A DNA stretch of 39,844 nucleotides, from positions 1 to 39,844 of the forward strand of contig JAAYSQ010000220.1 in the NCBI GenBank assembly GCA_012523925.1, read 5' to 3'. Of the stretch, positions 10,795 through 19,559 are shown in pieces (the stretch's first letter is position 1; each line of letters begins with the position of its first letter). Origin of the DNA: Clostridiales bacterium. GTDB lineage: Bacteria > Bacillota > Clostridia > Lachnospirales > Lachnospiraceae. The position numbers were made by a program, and so were the translations under genes. Below the pieces are notes generated by a model, which worked only from the letters and a program-made list of their open reading frames with translations, was not told the DNA's origin and made no database searches.

Positions 10795-10828
10795 AAGGAG
10801 AGGGGGTCTTAGATCCGCCCCTCTCCTT
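10795..10828. other. Strong intercistronic stem-loop between SBP and permease genes
   Basis: AAGGAGAGGGG-GTCTTAGATCCG-CCCCTCTCCTT, 11 bp perfect stem, no following T-run. Confidence 0.8.
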
Positions 10829-10899
10829 TGCTAACTATAATTTTTACGAATTTATACTTACGACACCCACAGTTAAAATTAAAGGAAGGCGAGAAGTCA

Positions 10900-11781
10900 A
10901 TGATTTATAAAAAGAAATCACCTTTATTCATATTTTTATTACCGGGATTACTATTAATGATTGTATTTCTCTACATACCATTTATTGAAAATATCATGAA
11001 TAGCTTTTATGATATGACTTCCGTAGTGAAAATACCAGGGAAAGAGTGGAATTTTATTGGATTTGATAACTATACGAAACTATTAAGTGATCCTAAACTT
11101 AAGATTGCCATTGCTAATTCATTAAAAATGATGGTATTGGCAGTCATCTTTCAAGTAGGAATTGCTTTTATTCTAGCGGTTATGGTCAGCATGATTAAGA
11201 AAGGACAGCAAATCTTTCGGACCGTTTATTTTTTTCCTATTGTAATATCTGCAACGGCAATTGGGTTATTATTTAAATTGTTTTACAACTACAACGGGGG
11301 AATGCTAAACCAGCTCATGCTAGCTTTAGATAAAGAACCGATTAATTGGCTTGCTCCGGAACTTGCCTTTATTATGGTATCAATTCCTACGATATGGAGC
11401 TATGTTGGATTTTACTTTGTCATTATTCTAACTGGTATCAGCGCTATACCAGAAGAACTTTATGAGTCAGCATCCATAGATGGATGTTCGCGATTAAAAC
11501 AAGTTTGGTATATAACAATTCCTATGGTAAGAGGGGTAATGTGTACTTGTATTACTTTGGCGGTTACGGGTGCCTTAAAAGTATTTGATTTACCATGGGT
11601 TATTGTTCCTAAGGGAGCCCCCCAGGGATTAACACATTTTTTGGGTACCTATATGTATGAGCAAACCTTTTTAATCAGCAATATTGATTATGGTTCTACA
11701 TTAGCATTAATCATCGTTATATTAGGTGTGGTCGTTTCTAAAGTAGTATCCAGAATTGTAAAGCCGGATGATAATTTGTAA
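10900..11781 (+). CDS. CUT1 ABC sugar transporter permease (MsmF/UgpA-like)
   Basis: Start at 10900 with aaggaaggcgag RBS; multi-TM; EAA loop EELYESASIDGCSRLKQVWYITIPMVR. Confidence 0.9.
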   Translation: MIYKKKSPLFIFLLPGLLLMIVFLYIPFIENIMNSFYDMTSVVKIPGKEWNFIGFDNYTKLLSDPKLKIAIANSLKMMVLAVIFQVGIAFILAVMVSMIKKGQQIFRTVYFFPIVISATAIGLLFKLFYNYNGGMLNQLMLALDKEPINWLAPELAFIMVSIPTIWSYVGFYFVIILTGISAIPEELYESASIDGCSRLKQVWYITIPMVRGVMCTCITLAVTGALKVFDLPWVIVPKGAPQGLTHFLGTYMYEQTFLISNIDYGSTLALIIVILGVVVSKVVSRIVKPDDNL

Positions 11782-11795
11782 GCGGGGGTGTTGAT

Positions 11796-12644
11796 ATGTC
11801 AATGAGATCAAAACAAAAAAAGAAGTTTAGTTTCATAAATTTAATTCTATATATTATTCTCGGGTTATGGGGAATTACAACTGTTTTTCCTTTTGTATGG
11901 GTAATCAATAATTCGTTTAAACCATCAAGAGAGGTAATTAATTCATCGTTTTCCTTACCAATTGAGTTTACTTTTGAAAATTATGCCAATGCATTTGATA
12001 ATTTAAATATTTTAGTAGCATATAAGAATAGCTTTATTATTTCGGGAAGTGTTACAATAGCAGTAATGATCATTGCGAGTATGATGGCCTTTGCAATGAC
12101 CCGCTATAAATTTAGGGGCAAAGAATTTATCAATTCACTAATTATAGCCAGCCTTATGTTTCCAGTGTTTTCGACCATTATACCAGTATTTCGTATGATG
12201 TCGCAGGCTAATTTGTTAAATAAACCATTGAGTGTAATCCTGCCACAGGTTGCAGGAAACTTGAGTTTTGCAACAGTAGTTTTAATGGGATTTCTAAGGG
12301 GGCTCCCCTTGGAGATGGAGGAAGCGGCTTATATGGAAGGTGCCGGTGTAAGACAGGTATTTACCAGAATTATAATACCATTAAGCAAACCGGCTTTATC
12401 TACTGTGGCAATCTTTTGCTTTCTATGGTCTTATAACGACCTATTTACACAGCTCATTATGATTCGAAGAAGAATTAAATATCCAGTATGTGCACTTTTA
12501 AATGAAATAAGTTCGAAATATGGAACAGATTATGGTTTAATGGCTTCGTCCATTACGATTATCATAATTCCTGTTTTAATTGTATATATATTTCTACAAA
12601 AGAATATTATTAAGGGGTTAACTGCTGGTGCTTTGAAAGGGTAG
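11796..12644 (+). CDS. CUT1 ABC sugar transporter permease (MsmG/UgpE-like)
   Basis: 282 aa multi-TM; EAA loop LEMEEAAYMEGAGVRQVFTRIIIPLSKPAL. Confidence 0.92.
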   Translation: MSMRSKQKKKFSFINLILYIILGLWGITTVFPFVWVINNSFKPSREVINSSFSLPIEFTFENYANAFDNLNILVAYKNSFIISGSVTIAVMIIASMMAFAMTRYKFRGKEFINSLIIASLMFPVFSTIIPVFRMMSQANLLNKPLSVILPQVAGNLSFATVVLMGFLRGLPLEMEEAAYMEGAGVRQVFTRIIIPLSKPALSTVAIFCFLWSYNDLFTQLIMIRRRIKYPVCALLNEISSKYGTDYGLMASSITIIIIPVLIVYIFLQKNIIKGLTAGALKG

Positions 12645-12663
12645 CTTGGGAGGGAGAAAGTAT

Positions 12664-13440
12664 ATGTATAAGGTTGTAATTATTGACGATGAACCTATTA
12701 TCGTAGAAGGCATTTCTAGGATGCTTCCCTGGGGGGATTACGATTGTAGAATTGTGGCTACTGCCAATGATGGATTAGAGGGATTGGATATCATTCGGCA
12801 GCAGCATCCGCATATTGTAATTACAGATATATCTATGCCTGATTTAGATGGTCTGACCATGATTGCAGCACTTAATACCGAGTTCCCTGATATGGAGATT
12901 AGTATACTTACAGGTTATCGTAAGTTTGAGTTTGCACAAAAAGCAATTAACCTAGGCGTTACCAGGTACTTACTTAAGCCTTCCTGCATTGAGGAATTAA
13001 AGGAAGCAATTGAAATTATGATAAGTAATTTAAAGGGGAAAAATATTTTACCGTTAAATGATTTAAAGGAAAAATCAAATGTCAATTTAGTAGATAATGA
13101 AGCAAGCAATTTTATTGTTGCAAATGCTGTAAAATACATAGAGCAGAATTATTCACATAGATTGACTCTTTCAGAAGTTGCTGAGAAAACCTATGTCAGT
13201 CAATGGCATCTTAGTAAATTGTTGAATCGCTATGTTGGCCAAAGCTTTTCTGAGATCTTAAACGGCATACGGATTCGAGAAGCTAAGCAATTATTAACGG
13301 ATCCTTCCCTTCGCATAGGGGATATTGCAGAGATGGTCGGTTTTGTAGATCTTGCACATTTCTCCAGGGTATTCAAAAAGAATGTTGGGGTTTCCGCAAA
13401 TGAATATCGTAATTCTTTATCAAGCTCCTTAACCACCTAA
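12664..13440 (+). CDS. YesN-type response regulator, REC + AraC-type HTH
   Basis: VVIIDDEPIIVEG, ITDISMPDLDGL, LLKPSCIEEL; C-terminal AraC HTH (IGDIAEMVGFVDLAHFSRVFKKNVGVSANEYR); RBS gggagggag before ATG 12664. Confidence 0.93.
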   Translation: MYKVVIIDDEPIIVEGISRMLPWGDYDCRIVATANDGLEGLDIIRQQHPHIVITDISMPDLDGLTMIAALNTEFPDMEISILTGYRKFEFAQKAINLGVTRYLLKPSCIEELKEAIEIMISNLKGKNILPLNDLKEKSNVNLVDNEASNFIVANAVKYIEQNYSHRLTLSEVAEKTYVSQWHLSKLLNRYVGQSFSEILNGIRIREAKQLLTDPSLRIGDIAEMVGFVDLAHFSRVFKKNVGVSANEYRNSLSSSLTT

Positions 13441-13458
13441 AGGTTAGGGAGTTATTTC
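13425..13458 (+). terminator. Probable terminator with the response-regulator stop codon in its loop
   Basis: CTCCTTAACC-acctaaa-GGTTAGGGAG then ttatttctt; weak T-run. Confidence 0.55.
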
Positions 13459-13650
13459 TTATGAATGAATGTATCCATAGGGGAATATAAAAATCTTATG
13501 GACAGAAGGTCTAAAATGGATTAGAATTATAAATTAGAAATGTCGAAATGATGCTATTAACTTGTGTATGTAAAATCGCTATTTATCAAATTCGACTTAT
13601 TACGCATTTGTTAATGTAGAAGATAGGAAAATAAAGGAGATTGAAGAACC

Positions 13651-15444
13651 ATGGCAGAAACAATGAAAGGCTTGCACAGAAGCCATAGATGTGCCGAACT
13701 TTCCAATAAAAATATTGGAGAAATCGCGACTGTGATGGGATGGGTACAAAAAAGCAGGAATAAAGGCGGAATTATCTTTGTTGATTTAAGAGATCGTTCC
13801 GGACTTTTACAAATTATATTTGAAGAAGGCGATGTTGGAAGTGAAGGATTTGCGAAAGCAGAGCACCTTAGAAGCGAGTTTGTTATCGCTGTTACAGGAA
13901 AAGTAGAAGCTCGTTCCGGTGCTGTGAATGAGAATCTTAAAACTGGTGACATAGAAATTCGTGCAACCGATATTCGTATTCTATCGGAGTCCGAGGTGCC
14001 ACCATTCCCAATTGAAGCAGATTCTAAGACAAAGGAAGATCTTCGATTAAAATATCGTTACCTAGATCTTAGAAGACCAGATTTACAAAGAAATATTATA
14101 TTAAGAAGTAAAGTAGCGAATCTAACACGTCAATTTTTATGTGACGAAGGCTTCTTAGAGATTGAGACACCGATGCTTACCAAGAGTACACCGGAAGGAG
14201 CAAGAGATTATCTTGTACCAAGCCGTGTTCATCCAGGTAATTTCTATGCATTACCACAATCTCCACAGCTATTTAAGCAACTATTGATGTGCTCCGGATA
14301 CGATCGCTATTTCCAAATTGCCAAGTGCTTCCGTGATGAGGACCTTCGTGCTGACCGTCAGCCGGAATTTACACAGATTGATATGGAGCTATCCTTTGTT
14401 GACGTGGATGATGTACTGGAAGTCAACGAAAGATTATTACAGAAGATGTTTAAGGAGAGTATCGGTATTAATATTCAACTTCCAATCCAGAGAATGACTT
14501 ATGCGGAGGCAATGGATCGCTTTGGTAGTGATAAACCGGATATTCGTTTTGGTATGGAGCTACAAAATGTATCCGATGTCGTTAAGAATTGTGGCTTTGG
14601 AGTATTTAGCGGAGCATTAGAGAATGGCGGTTCTGTTCGAGGTATCAATGCTAGCGGCCAGGCTGGAATGCCAAGAAAGAAGATTGACGCTCTTGTTAAT
14701 TTAGCTAAGGATTTTGGTGGTAAGGGTCTTGCTTATCTATCGATTAATGATGATGGAACTTACAAGTCTTCCTTTGCAAAGTTCATGACCGAAGAGGAAT
14801 TGGATGCGCTAGTAAAAGCGATGGAAGGTAAACCTGGTGATTTACTATTATTTGCTGCCGATGAAGATGAAATTGTATTTGATGTTCTTGGCAATCTAAG
14901 ACTAGAACTTGCCAAAAATCTAGGATTATTAAATAAAGATGATTATAAGTTCCTCTGGGTGACAGAATTCCCACTTTTTGAGTACTCTAAGGAAGAAAAT
15001 AGATATAAGGCTAAGCATCATCCATTTACTATGCCTATGGAAGAAGATTTACATTTATTAGATTCTGAGCCTGGTAAGGTAAGGGCGAAAGCTTATGATA
15101 TCGTACTTAATGGTACGGAAATTGGAGGAGGATCCGTTAGAATCCATCAAAGTGAAATTCAAGAGAAGATGTTTGAAATCCTGGGCTTTGCCAAAGAAGA
15201 TGCTTATGAGCGTTTTGGCTTCTTGCTAGATGCCTTCAAATATGGAGTACCGCCTCACGCTGGATTGGCTTATGGTCTAGACCGATTAGTAATGCTTATG
15301 GCGAAAGAGGATAGTATCCGTGATGTTATTGCCTTCCCTAAGGTAAAAGATGCATCTTGTCTCATGACGGAAGCACCAAATATTGTTGATGACAAGCAGT
15401 TAAATGAGCTTGGAATTACTATTACACAAGTAGAAGAACAATAA
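13651..15444 (+). CDS. aspS: Aspartyl-tRNA synthetase
   Basis: 597 aa class II aaRS; MGWVQKSRNKGGIIFVDLRDRSG, YFQIAKCFRDEDLRADRQPEFTQIDMELSF, GLAYGLDRLVMLM. Confidence 0.97.
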   Translation: MAETMKGLHRSHRCAELSNKNIGEIATVMGWVQKSRNKGGIIFVDLRDRSGLLQIIFEEGDVGSEGFAKAEHLRSEFVIAVTGKVEARSGAVNENLKTGDIEIRATDIRILSESEVPPFPIEADSKTKEDLRLKYRYLDLRRPDLQRNIILRSKVANLTRQFLCDEGFLEIETPMLTKSTPEGARDYLVPSRVHPGNFYALPQSPQLFKQLLMCSGYDRYFQIAKCFRDEDLRADRQPEFTQIDMELSFVDVDDVLEVNERLLQKMFKESIGINIQLPIQRMTYAEAMDRFGSDKPDIRFGMELQNVSDVVKNCGFGVFSGALENGGSVRGINASGQAGMPRKKIDALVNLAKDFGGKGLAYLSINDDGTYKSSFAKFMTEEELDALVKAMEGKPGDLLLFAADEDEIVFDVLGNLRLELAKNLGLLNKDDYKFLWVTEFPLFEYSKEENRYKAKHHPFTMPMEEDLHLLDSEPGKVRAKAYDIVLNGTEIGGGSVRIHQSEIQEKMFEILGFAKEDAYERFGFLLDAFKYGVPPHAGLAYGLDRLVMLMAKEDSIRDVIAFPKVKDASCLMTEAPNIVDDKQLNELGITITQVEEQ

Positions 15445-15737
15445 TGAGGGAATCAATTGTCTTTGTTGCAGGTGCTTACCTTTGCTTTATGAATTTACTT
15501 GGATTTGCAAGCATGGGAATTGACAAGTACAAAGCTGTTCATAGGCAATGGAGAATACCAGAAAGTACCCTGATACTACTTGCTTTTCTTGGAGGAGGAA
15601 TCGGCTCCTTTATAGGTATGCGGGTTTTTCATCACAAACTTAAGAAACTTAAATTCGTAATTTTACTACCAATTGCGGCAGTGCTTTATATTGTATTAAG
15701 TGGCTATTTGTTAGCGAATTATTTGAATATAAGATAA
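15444..15737 (+). CDS. DUF1294 family small membrane protein
   Basis: 97 aa; NLLGFASMGIDKYKAVHRQWRIPESTLILLAFLGGGIGSFIGMRVFHHKLKKLKF is typical of DUF1294; overlaps aspS stop by 1 nt. Confidence 0.85.
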   Translation: MRESIVFVAGAYLCFMNLLGFASMGIDKYKAVHRQWRIPESTLILLAFLGGGIGSFIGMRVFHHKLKKLKFVILLPIAAVLYIVLSGYLLANYLNIR

Positions 15738-15783
15738 AATGATTTATGATTTTATACCACTATACATTAGATTGATTAAGTAA

Positions 15784-15831
15784 AAGCAACCCGAGTGTTT
15801 TCTTTATGAAAATGCTCTGGGTTGCTTTTTG
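15784..15831 (+). terminator. Intrinsic terminator after DUF1294
   Basis: aagcaacccgagtgttttctttatgaaaatgctctgggttgctttttg. Confidence 0.85.
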
Positions 15832-16032
15832 ATTTAATCTAGAAGATAAAAGAATACTTTACATTATTTTCTTGTTCTATACGATATCATTTGCTATACT
15901 ACCTTTAATTAATCATTTTTCTCTTAAAATGGTTAGGTTTATGATGAATAAGACCATACTATTAATAAAACGCAGGATAGGAATAAATTATAGCTCCAAG
16001 GAATAGAACGATAAAGCAGGAGGATATATCGT

Positions 16033-17331
16033 ATGATATGGAATGAAACCAAAGAGTGCATGAGCCGTGATCAAATTAATAATCTACAAAGTGCTAGATT
16101 AAGAAAAATGGTAAAACGGGCTTATCATAATGTTACCTTTTACCGTAAAAAAATGCAGCAAATAGGATTGGAACCGGGGGATATTAATGGGGTGGAGGAT
16201 CTGCATAAATTGCCCTTTACCACAAAGCAAGATTTGCGGGATAATTATCCTTTTGGATTATTTGCTGTACCGCAGTCGCAAATTGTACGTGTCCATGCTT
16301 CTTCAGGGACAACTGGCAAGGCAACAGTGGTTGGTTATACAAGGAGAGATATTGAAATTTGGCAAGAATGTGTTGCAAGAGTACTTGCTATGGCAGGGGT
16401 TGGTTCCCATGATATTATACAAGTGGCTTATGGATATGGATTATTTACCGGCGGTTTGGGTCTTCATTATGGAGCGGAAAACCTTGGAGCTACTGTTATC
16501 CCTATGTCGACTGGTAACACTCAGAAATTGATTACCTTGATGCAGGATTTTAAAGTAACAGCAATTGCCTGTACTCCGTCCTATCTACTGCATATTGCAG
16601 AAGTACTTGAAGAGGCGGGCCAGATTGATAATACACATTTAAAAGTAGCAATATGTGGTGCAGAACCTTGGACGGATAATATGCGAAAGCAAATTGAGAC
16701 AAAGCTTAATATAAAGGCATATGATATCTATGGCTTAAGTGAGGTTATGGGACCTGGTGTAGCAGCGGATTGTAAATTTCATAAAGGTCTTCATGTCTAT
16801 GAAGATCATTTTATTCCGGAAATTATTCATCCAGAAACCTTAGAACCTTGTAAGGAAGGCGAAGTTGGTGAATTGGTATTTACTCCAATTACAAAAGAAG
16901 CATTACCGTTGATTCGTTACCGAACACGAGATTTGACCAGTATTACTTATGATGAATGTGAATGTGGTAGAACTATAGCTCGTATCTCAAGGTTCAAAGG
17001 ACGTTCTGATGACATGTTAATCATCCGTGGAGTTAATGTATTCCCTTCCCAGGTAGAAGCAGCTCTATTGGAGATGGGCGAAACCAGCCCGCACTATCTT
17101 ATGATTGTAGATCGTATTAATAATCTAGATGTGCTAGAGGTTCAAGTGGAAGTGGAAGAGCGATACTTCTCAGATGAAATTAAGCAATTGGATAGTCTGA
17201 CTAAGAAAATTGCCCGTGCATTGCATACAGCACTTGGTCTATCTGTCAAAGTGAGGCTTGTAGAACCTAGAACGATTGAAAGAAGTCAAGGCAAGGCGAA
17301 ACGAGTTATTGATCGAAGAAAGTTTGATTAG
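16033..17331 (+). CDS. paaK: Phenylacetate-CoA ligase family protein
   Basis: 432 aa; [16 protein letters not shown] (AMP-binding P-loop), [45 protein letters not shown]. Confidence 0.9.
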   Translation: MIWNETKECMSRDQINNLQSARLRKMVKRAYHNVTFYRKKMQQIGLEPGDINGVEDLHKLPFTTKQDLRDNYPFGLFAVPQSQIVRVHASSGTTGKATVVGYTRRDIEIWQECVARVLAMAGVGSHDIIQVAYGYGLFTGGLGLHYGAENLGATVIPMSTGNTQKLITLMQDFKVTAIACTPSYLLHIAEVLEEAGQIDNTHLKVAICGAEPWTDNMRKQIETKLNIKAYDIYGLSEVMGPGVAADCKFHKGLHVYEDHFIPEIIHPETLEPCKEGEVGELVFTPITKEALPLIRYRTRDLTSITYDECECGRTIARISRFKGRSDDMLIIRGVNVFPSQVEAALLEMGETSPHYLMIVDRINNLDVLEVQVEVEERYFSDEIKQLDSLTKKIARALHTALGLSVKVRLVEPRTIERSQGKAKRVIDRRKFD

Positions 17332-17346
17332 TATAGGAGGGGGATT

Positions 17347-17787
17347 ATGATTATCAAGCAATTATCTGTTTTTATTGAAAATACAGAAGGGATATTAGAG
17401 TGCGTTACAGATACTCTTTGTAAGCATAATATAAATATTGTATCCCTTAGTTTGGTAGATGCTTCGGAATACAGTGTTCTTCGAATGATCGTATCAGACC
17501 CAGAAAGGGGAAGAGAGGTCTTGAAGGAGGAAGGGCTTTTGGCAAAGCTCACTGATGTTATAGCTGTAAAAACTCCGCAAAAGCCAGGAATGCTTCATGA
17601 CATTCTTACGGCTTTTCGAGATGCAAATCTACATGTGAAATATATGTATACCTATTCATCATCTGAGAACTATGCTACAGTTATTATGCGATTATCAAAA
17701 CTTGACACGGCTTTATCCCTAATTAAGCAAAAGGGGTATGAGGTTTGTACAGATAAGGAAGCCTACGAAATCGTCAATTTGAATTAG
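17347..17787 (+). CDS. Tandem ACT-domain protein
   Basis: 146 aa; IIKQLSVFIENTEGILECVTDTLCKHNINIVSLSL and TPQKPGMLHDILTAFRDANLHVKYMYTYSS, two ACT-like repeats; 15 bp after paaK. Confidence 0.85.
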   Translation: MIIKQLSVFIENTEGILECVTDTLCKHNINIVSLSLVDASEYSVLRMIVSDPERGREVLKEEGLLAKLTDVIAVKTPQKPGMLHDILTAFRDANLHVKYMYTYSSSENYATVIMRLSKLDTALSLIKQKGYEVCTDKEAYEIVNLN

Positions 17788-17931
17788 CAAGATAGTAATA
17801 CTTATGTGTAGTGTTTAATTCATAAAATAGCTAACAGTTAAAGCGTGTTAATATATCTTCCTTACGGTTGGAAACACATATTTTTGCCGAAAAATAATTG
17901 GTCATAATATGAATTTGTCGACAAATAATGT

Positions 17932-17960
17932 TTGACAATGCTAAGAAAGAATGTTATGAT
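17932..17960 (+). promoter_or_regulatory. Consensus sigma-A promoter of the csp gene
   Basis: TTGACA (17932-17937), 17 bp spacer, TATGAT (17955-17960). Confidence 0.85.
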
Positions 17961-17966
17961 AACTGT

Positions 17967-17986
17967 GTTGTTGAATAGTCAACAAC
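17967..17986 (+). other. 5'-UTR hairpin of csp mRNA
   Basis: GTTGTTGA-ATAG-TCAACAAC, perfect 8 bp stem with tetranucleotide loop, starting about 7 nt after the -10 box. Confidence 0.75.
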
Positions 17987-18015
17987 CAATTTATTATTTT
18001 TTGGAGGAATTATAC

Positions 18016-18216
18016 ATGAACAAAGGTACAGTTAAGTGGTTTAACAACCAAAAAGGATTTGGATTTATCTCTGATGAATCAGGCAACGATGTATTCGTAC
18101 ACTACACAGGTCTTAACATGGAAGGTTTCAAATCTTTAGAAGAAGGCCAAGAAGTTGAGTTTGAAGTAGTTCAGGGAGCTAAAGGTCCTCAGGCAACTAA
18201 CGTAACAAGACTATAA
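18016..18216 (+). CDS. Cold-shock domain protein (CspA family)
   Basis: 66 aa [36 protein letters not shown] tggaggaa; ATG 18016, since the longer track ORF reads through the promoter. Confidence 0.96.
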   Translation: MNKGTVKWFNNQKGFGFISDESGNDVFVHYTGLNMEGFKSLEEGQEVEFEVVQGAKGPQATNVTRL

Positions 18217-18315
18217 TCAATATTTGGGTTTACAGTGTACCTTTTTCTGTTATATAGATATGCTTTGTGTAATAAATATATAAAGAAATAAGCTATATTG
18301 TTACGAAATTGATTA

Positions 18316-18366
18316 AAGAGAGCTGTTGTACTATCGGTTGAATAACCATTGTCGCAGCTCTTTTTC
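18316..18366 (+). terminator. Intrinsic terminator after csp
   Basis: agagctg...cagctctttttct. Confidence 0.8.
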
Positions 18367-18404
18367 TAATTCAATAAGCTTCCCGATGGTTAGCTTGTAC
18401 AGAC

Positions 18405-18437
18405 AAAAGCCACCTTATCATTGATAATGTGGCTTTA
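18405..18437 (-). terminator. Intrinsic terminator of the DUF4430/ECF operon
   Basis: Minus strand AAAGCCACATTATCAATGATAAGGTGGCTTTT. Confidence 0.75.
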
Positions 18438-18442
18438 AATAA

Positions 18443-18934
18443 TTATTCTATATATAAAATATTAAGTAACTTATAAATAGGTCGTAATAAAATCAATGCA
18501 ACAAGAAAATTACTAATTGCATGGATAATATCAAAGGGAATACCACTAACCCAATAAGCAAGACCGGTGGGGATACCGCCGGTAAGAAAATAGGGAATGG
18601 AGCATAGCGCTCCGAAGCTTAGACCATAGACTCCGGAGACAATTGCCCAGAAAAGTGGGGAGCTTTTTCTTCGAAAGAGTATCGTTACAATAAATAGAAT
18701 GGTCCATACATATAGGTAATTAATCCACCATAAATGGAATCCATAGATAAAACCTTCCAAGAGGACAAAGATATAGATAATATAAAGTGTTTTATAGCCA
18801 AATACCAAGGTAAATACAATGATAAGTAACGATATAAGTTCTACATTGGGCAGAGGTAGTACAGCCATTGCAACTTGTATCGCAACCATAATTGCACTCA
18901 TCATTCCGATTATTACCACATCTTTTATCTTCAT
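18443..18934 (-). CDS. ECF transporter S-component-like membrane protein
   Basis: 163 aa, about 5-6 TM segments, N-terminal KIKDVVIIGMMSAIMVAIQVAMAVLP and VELISLLIIVFTLVFGYKT typical of ECF S-components; downstream of a cobalamin riboswitch and DUF4430 gene. Confidence 0.8.
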   Translation of the reverse strand: MKIKDVVIIGMMSAIMVAIQVAMAVLPLPNVELISLLIIVFTLVFGYKTLYIIYIFVLLEGFIYGFHLWWINYLYVWTILFIVTILFRRKSSPLFWAIVSGVYGLSFGALCSIPYFLTGGIPTGLAYWVSGIPFDIIHAISNFLVALILLRPIYKLLNILYIE

Positions 18935-19015
18935 CCTTAATTCCTAACTTTTATTACGAAATAAAAATCAATATAAATATAAAATTAATACAATAATAAT
19001 ATTATTCTAGTACAT

Positions 19016-19420
19016 TTAGAAACCAATCATTAATGTTAATTCGAATTTATCTCCATCCTGAATCGGAGTCTCGTCAACGCCAGTAAAGACATCTTCACCG
19101 TCCTTGGTGATACACCACCATTCCTCTTTGGCACCGTCCGCCTCACGGCCATTAACACCTGTGATAAAGAAGCCGTACTCGCTATCAGAACCTTCTATTA
19201 ATTGCTCCTCATCCAATGCCTGGCGAAGGTAATCGGCATCCGTAAATAGGGTGTATTCTTTGGTTTCCTCCTCCGGAATTATTATTTCTATAGTTACTTC
19301 CTTGGAACCCTTTACAGCTTTCGGTTTGAATTGATTATAAACCAATCCCAATACAATAATTAGTGCTGCAAATATAACAACAGCTAGGATTGATTTGGTA
19401 TAATTCTTTTTATTATTCAT
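19016..19420 (-). CDS. Membrane-anchored DUF4430 (transcobalamin-like C-terminal) domain protein
   Basis: 134 aa; N-terminal TM; KEVTIEIIIPEEETKEYTLFTDADYLRQALDEEQLIEGSDSEYGFFITGVNG...EWWCITKDGEDVFTGVDETPIQDGDKFELTLMIGF matches the DUF4430 pattern. Confidence 0.85.
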   Translation of the reverse strand: MNNKKNYTKSILAVVIFAALIIVLGLVYNQFKPKAVKGSKEVTIEIIIPEEETKEYTLFTDADYLRQALDEEQLIEGSDSEYGFFITGVNGREADGAKEEWWCITKDGEDVFTGVDETPIQDGDKFELTLMIGF

Positions 19421-19471
19421 TTTTTCTCCTTTCCTTAAAATAACTTAGTTAATAGCAAAACATAATACTAA

Positions 19472-19504
19472 CAAAAAAACCTTTCTCCACAATAGGAAAA
19501 AGGT
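19472..19504 (-). terminator. Rho-independent terminator of the cobalamin riboswitch expression platform
   Basis: Minus strand ACCTTTTTCC-TATTGT-GGAGAAAGGT-TTTTTT between riboswitch and DUF4430 gene. Confidence 0.85.
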
Positions 19505-19559
19505 CAATAAAATACATCTGTGCACAGATTATTAATTATACCTTTGTCCAAACCTCGTG

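Noticed and set aside
13611-13952. 113 aa minus-strand ORF overlapping aspS start
   Set aside because: Antisense to conserved aspS coding sequence; no RBS or recognisable domain.
17932-18015. N-terminal extension of the csp ORF in the ORF track
   Set aside because: Overlaps the -35/-10 promoter and 5' hairpin; canonical CspA start with good RBS is at 18016.
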